Shown here: in pieces, positions 63,860-64,000 of the stretch
Numbering within the stretch: position 1 is the stretch's first letter
Layout: each line of letters starts with the position of its first letter
Source: Acidobacteriaceae bacterium
GTDB taxonomy: Bacteria > Acidobacteriota > Terriglobia > Terriglobales > Acidobacteriaceae
DNA: 64,000 bases
Assembly: GCA_003139095.1 (NCBI GenBank)
Contig: PLHW01000043.1
Location: 19,828 to 83,827, forward strand
Reading direction: 5' to 3'
Position numbers and translations under genes: made by a program
The notes under the pieces: generated by a model
What the model was told of the DNA's origin: nothing
The model's input: only the letters and a program-made list of their open reading frames with translations
Databases searched by the model: none

Positions 63860-64000
63860 ATGCCGATCAGGGAAACATGGCATTACTGGCAAGGGATATT
63901 TAGTCGAGCTTTTTGGGACTCATTGCTGTTCTTTTTCGAGACACGAGAGGGTGCTTGGAAAGGCATTGGCATCATTCTGTCCTGCCTCAGCTGGAAATGG
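63860..64000 (+). CDS. unknown protein, N-terminus only (partial)
   Basis: ATG at 63860 with a strong GGGGAGGTG ribosome site (63845-63853). The frame is open to the window end and gives 47 residues, MPIRETWHYWQGIFSRAFWD then SLLFFFETREGAWKGIGIIL, rich in aromatics with a hydrophobic stretch, so possibly a membrane protein. Not recognised. Codon use is AT-richer than in the rest of the window. Confidence 0.55.
   Translation, partial: MPIRETWHYWQGIFSRAFWDSLLFFFETREGAWKGIGIILSCLSWKW

Overview
This is a high-GC (roughly 60-65%) bacterial chromosome segment with dense coding on both strands. It most likely comes from an Acidobacteriota of the class Terriglobia (Koribacter / Sulfotelmatobacter-like). 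This placement is inferred from a carboxypeptidase-regulatory-domain TonB receptor, GloVer-repeat secreted proteins, small acidobacterial-type Cys proteins, a DUF2934 protein, and short intergenic repeats with 7-8 nt period. lpxC shows that the cell has an LPS-type outer membrane. I found no rRNA, tRNA or CRISPR array.

Layout. 1-1.7 kb: the N-terminus of a TonB receptor behind a Cys/His-rich secreted protein (possible copper handling). 1.8-6.1 kb: the conserved tilS-hpt-ftsH cluster, in which the hpt product has lost its key active-site residues. 6.1-7.1 kb: a Fic toxin/antitoxin module with its own promoter. 7-17 kb: an SDR, a DUF1569 protein, a secreted LolA-like protein, lpxC, a secreted beta-propeller, a zinc-finger-like protein, a DUF5996 protein and a membrane/TPR glycosyltransferase-like protein. 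17-25 kb: ubiX, a ChaN-like protein, a Rieske oxygenase, a Phd/VapC pair, a STAS-like protein and alaS (with a low-GC central segment). 25-31.6 kb: an 11-mer-repeat LEA-like protein, a zinc ribbon, a TMEM175 channel, VKOR, a MacB remnant, trmJ, trxA, lexA, NIPSNAP and Sua5/TsaC.

33.5-36.6 kb is the most notable region. Five consecutive genes overlap end to start (4, 11, 8 and 4 nt): a 60-aa Cys-containing precursor-like peptide, an S24/S26-type peptidase, an HPr-kinase-like P-loop protein, a PqqD-type peptide chaperone and a radical SAM/SPASM enzyme. This looks like a complete peptide-modification (RiPP-type) operon.

36.6-47 kb: a single protein carrying HD-GYP, GAF, GGDEF and PilZ domains, an FnIII lipoprotein, a phosphate transporter with its DUF47 partner, an FAH-family hydrolase, a MarR regulator with an operator array facing an ankyrin gene, and an S41 protease homologue that lacks both catalytic residues. 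47-53 kb: two tandem GloVer proteins, an M23 peptidase and two small acidobacterial families. 53-63.2 kb: PBP1, a G1 glutamic peptidase, RNase HI, an OPT transporter, YggS, YggU/DUF167, a POT transporter and an AlkD-like protein. 63.2-64 kb: lower-GC, repeat-containing DNA with the start of an unknown gene, possibly the edge of an island.
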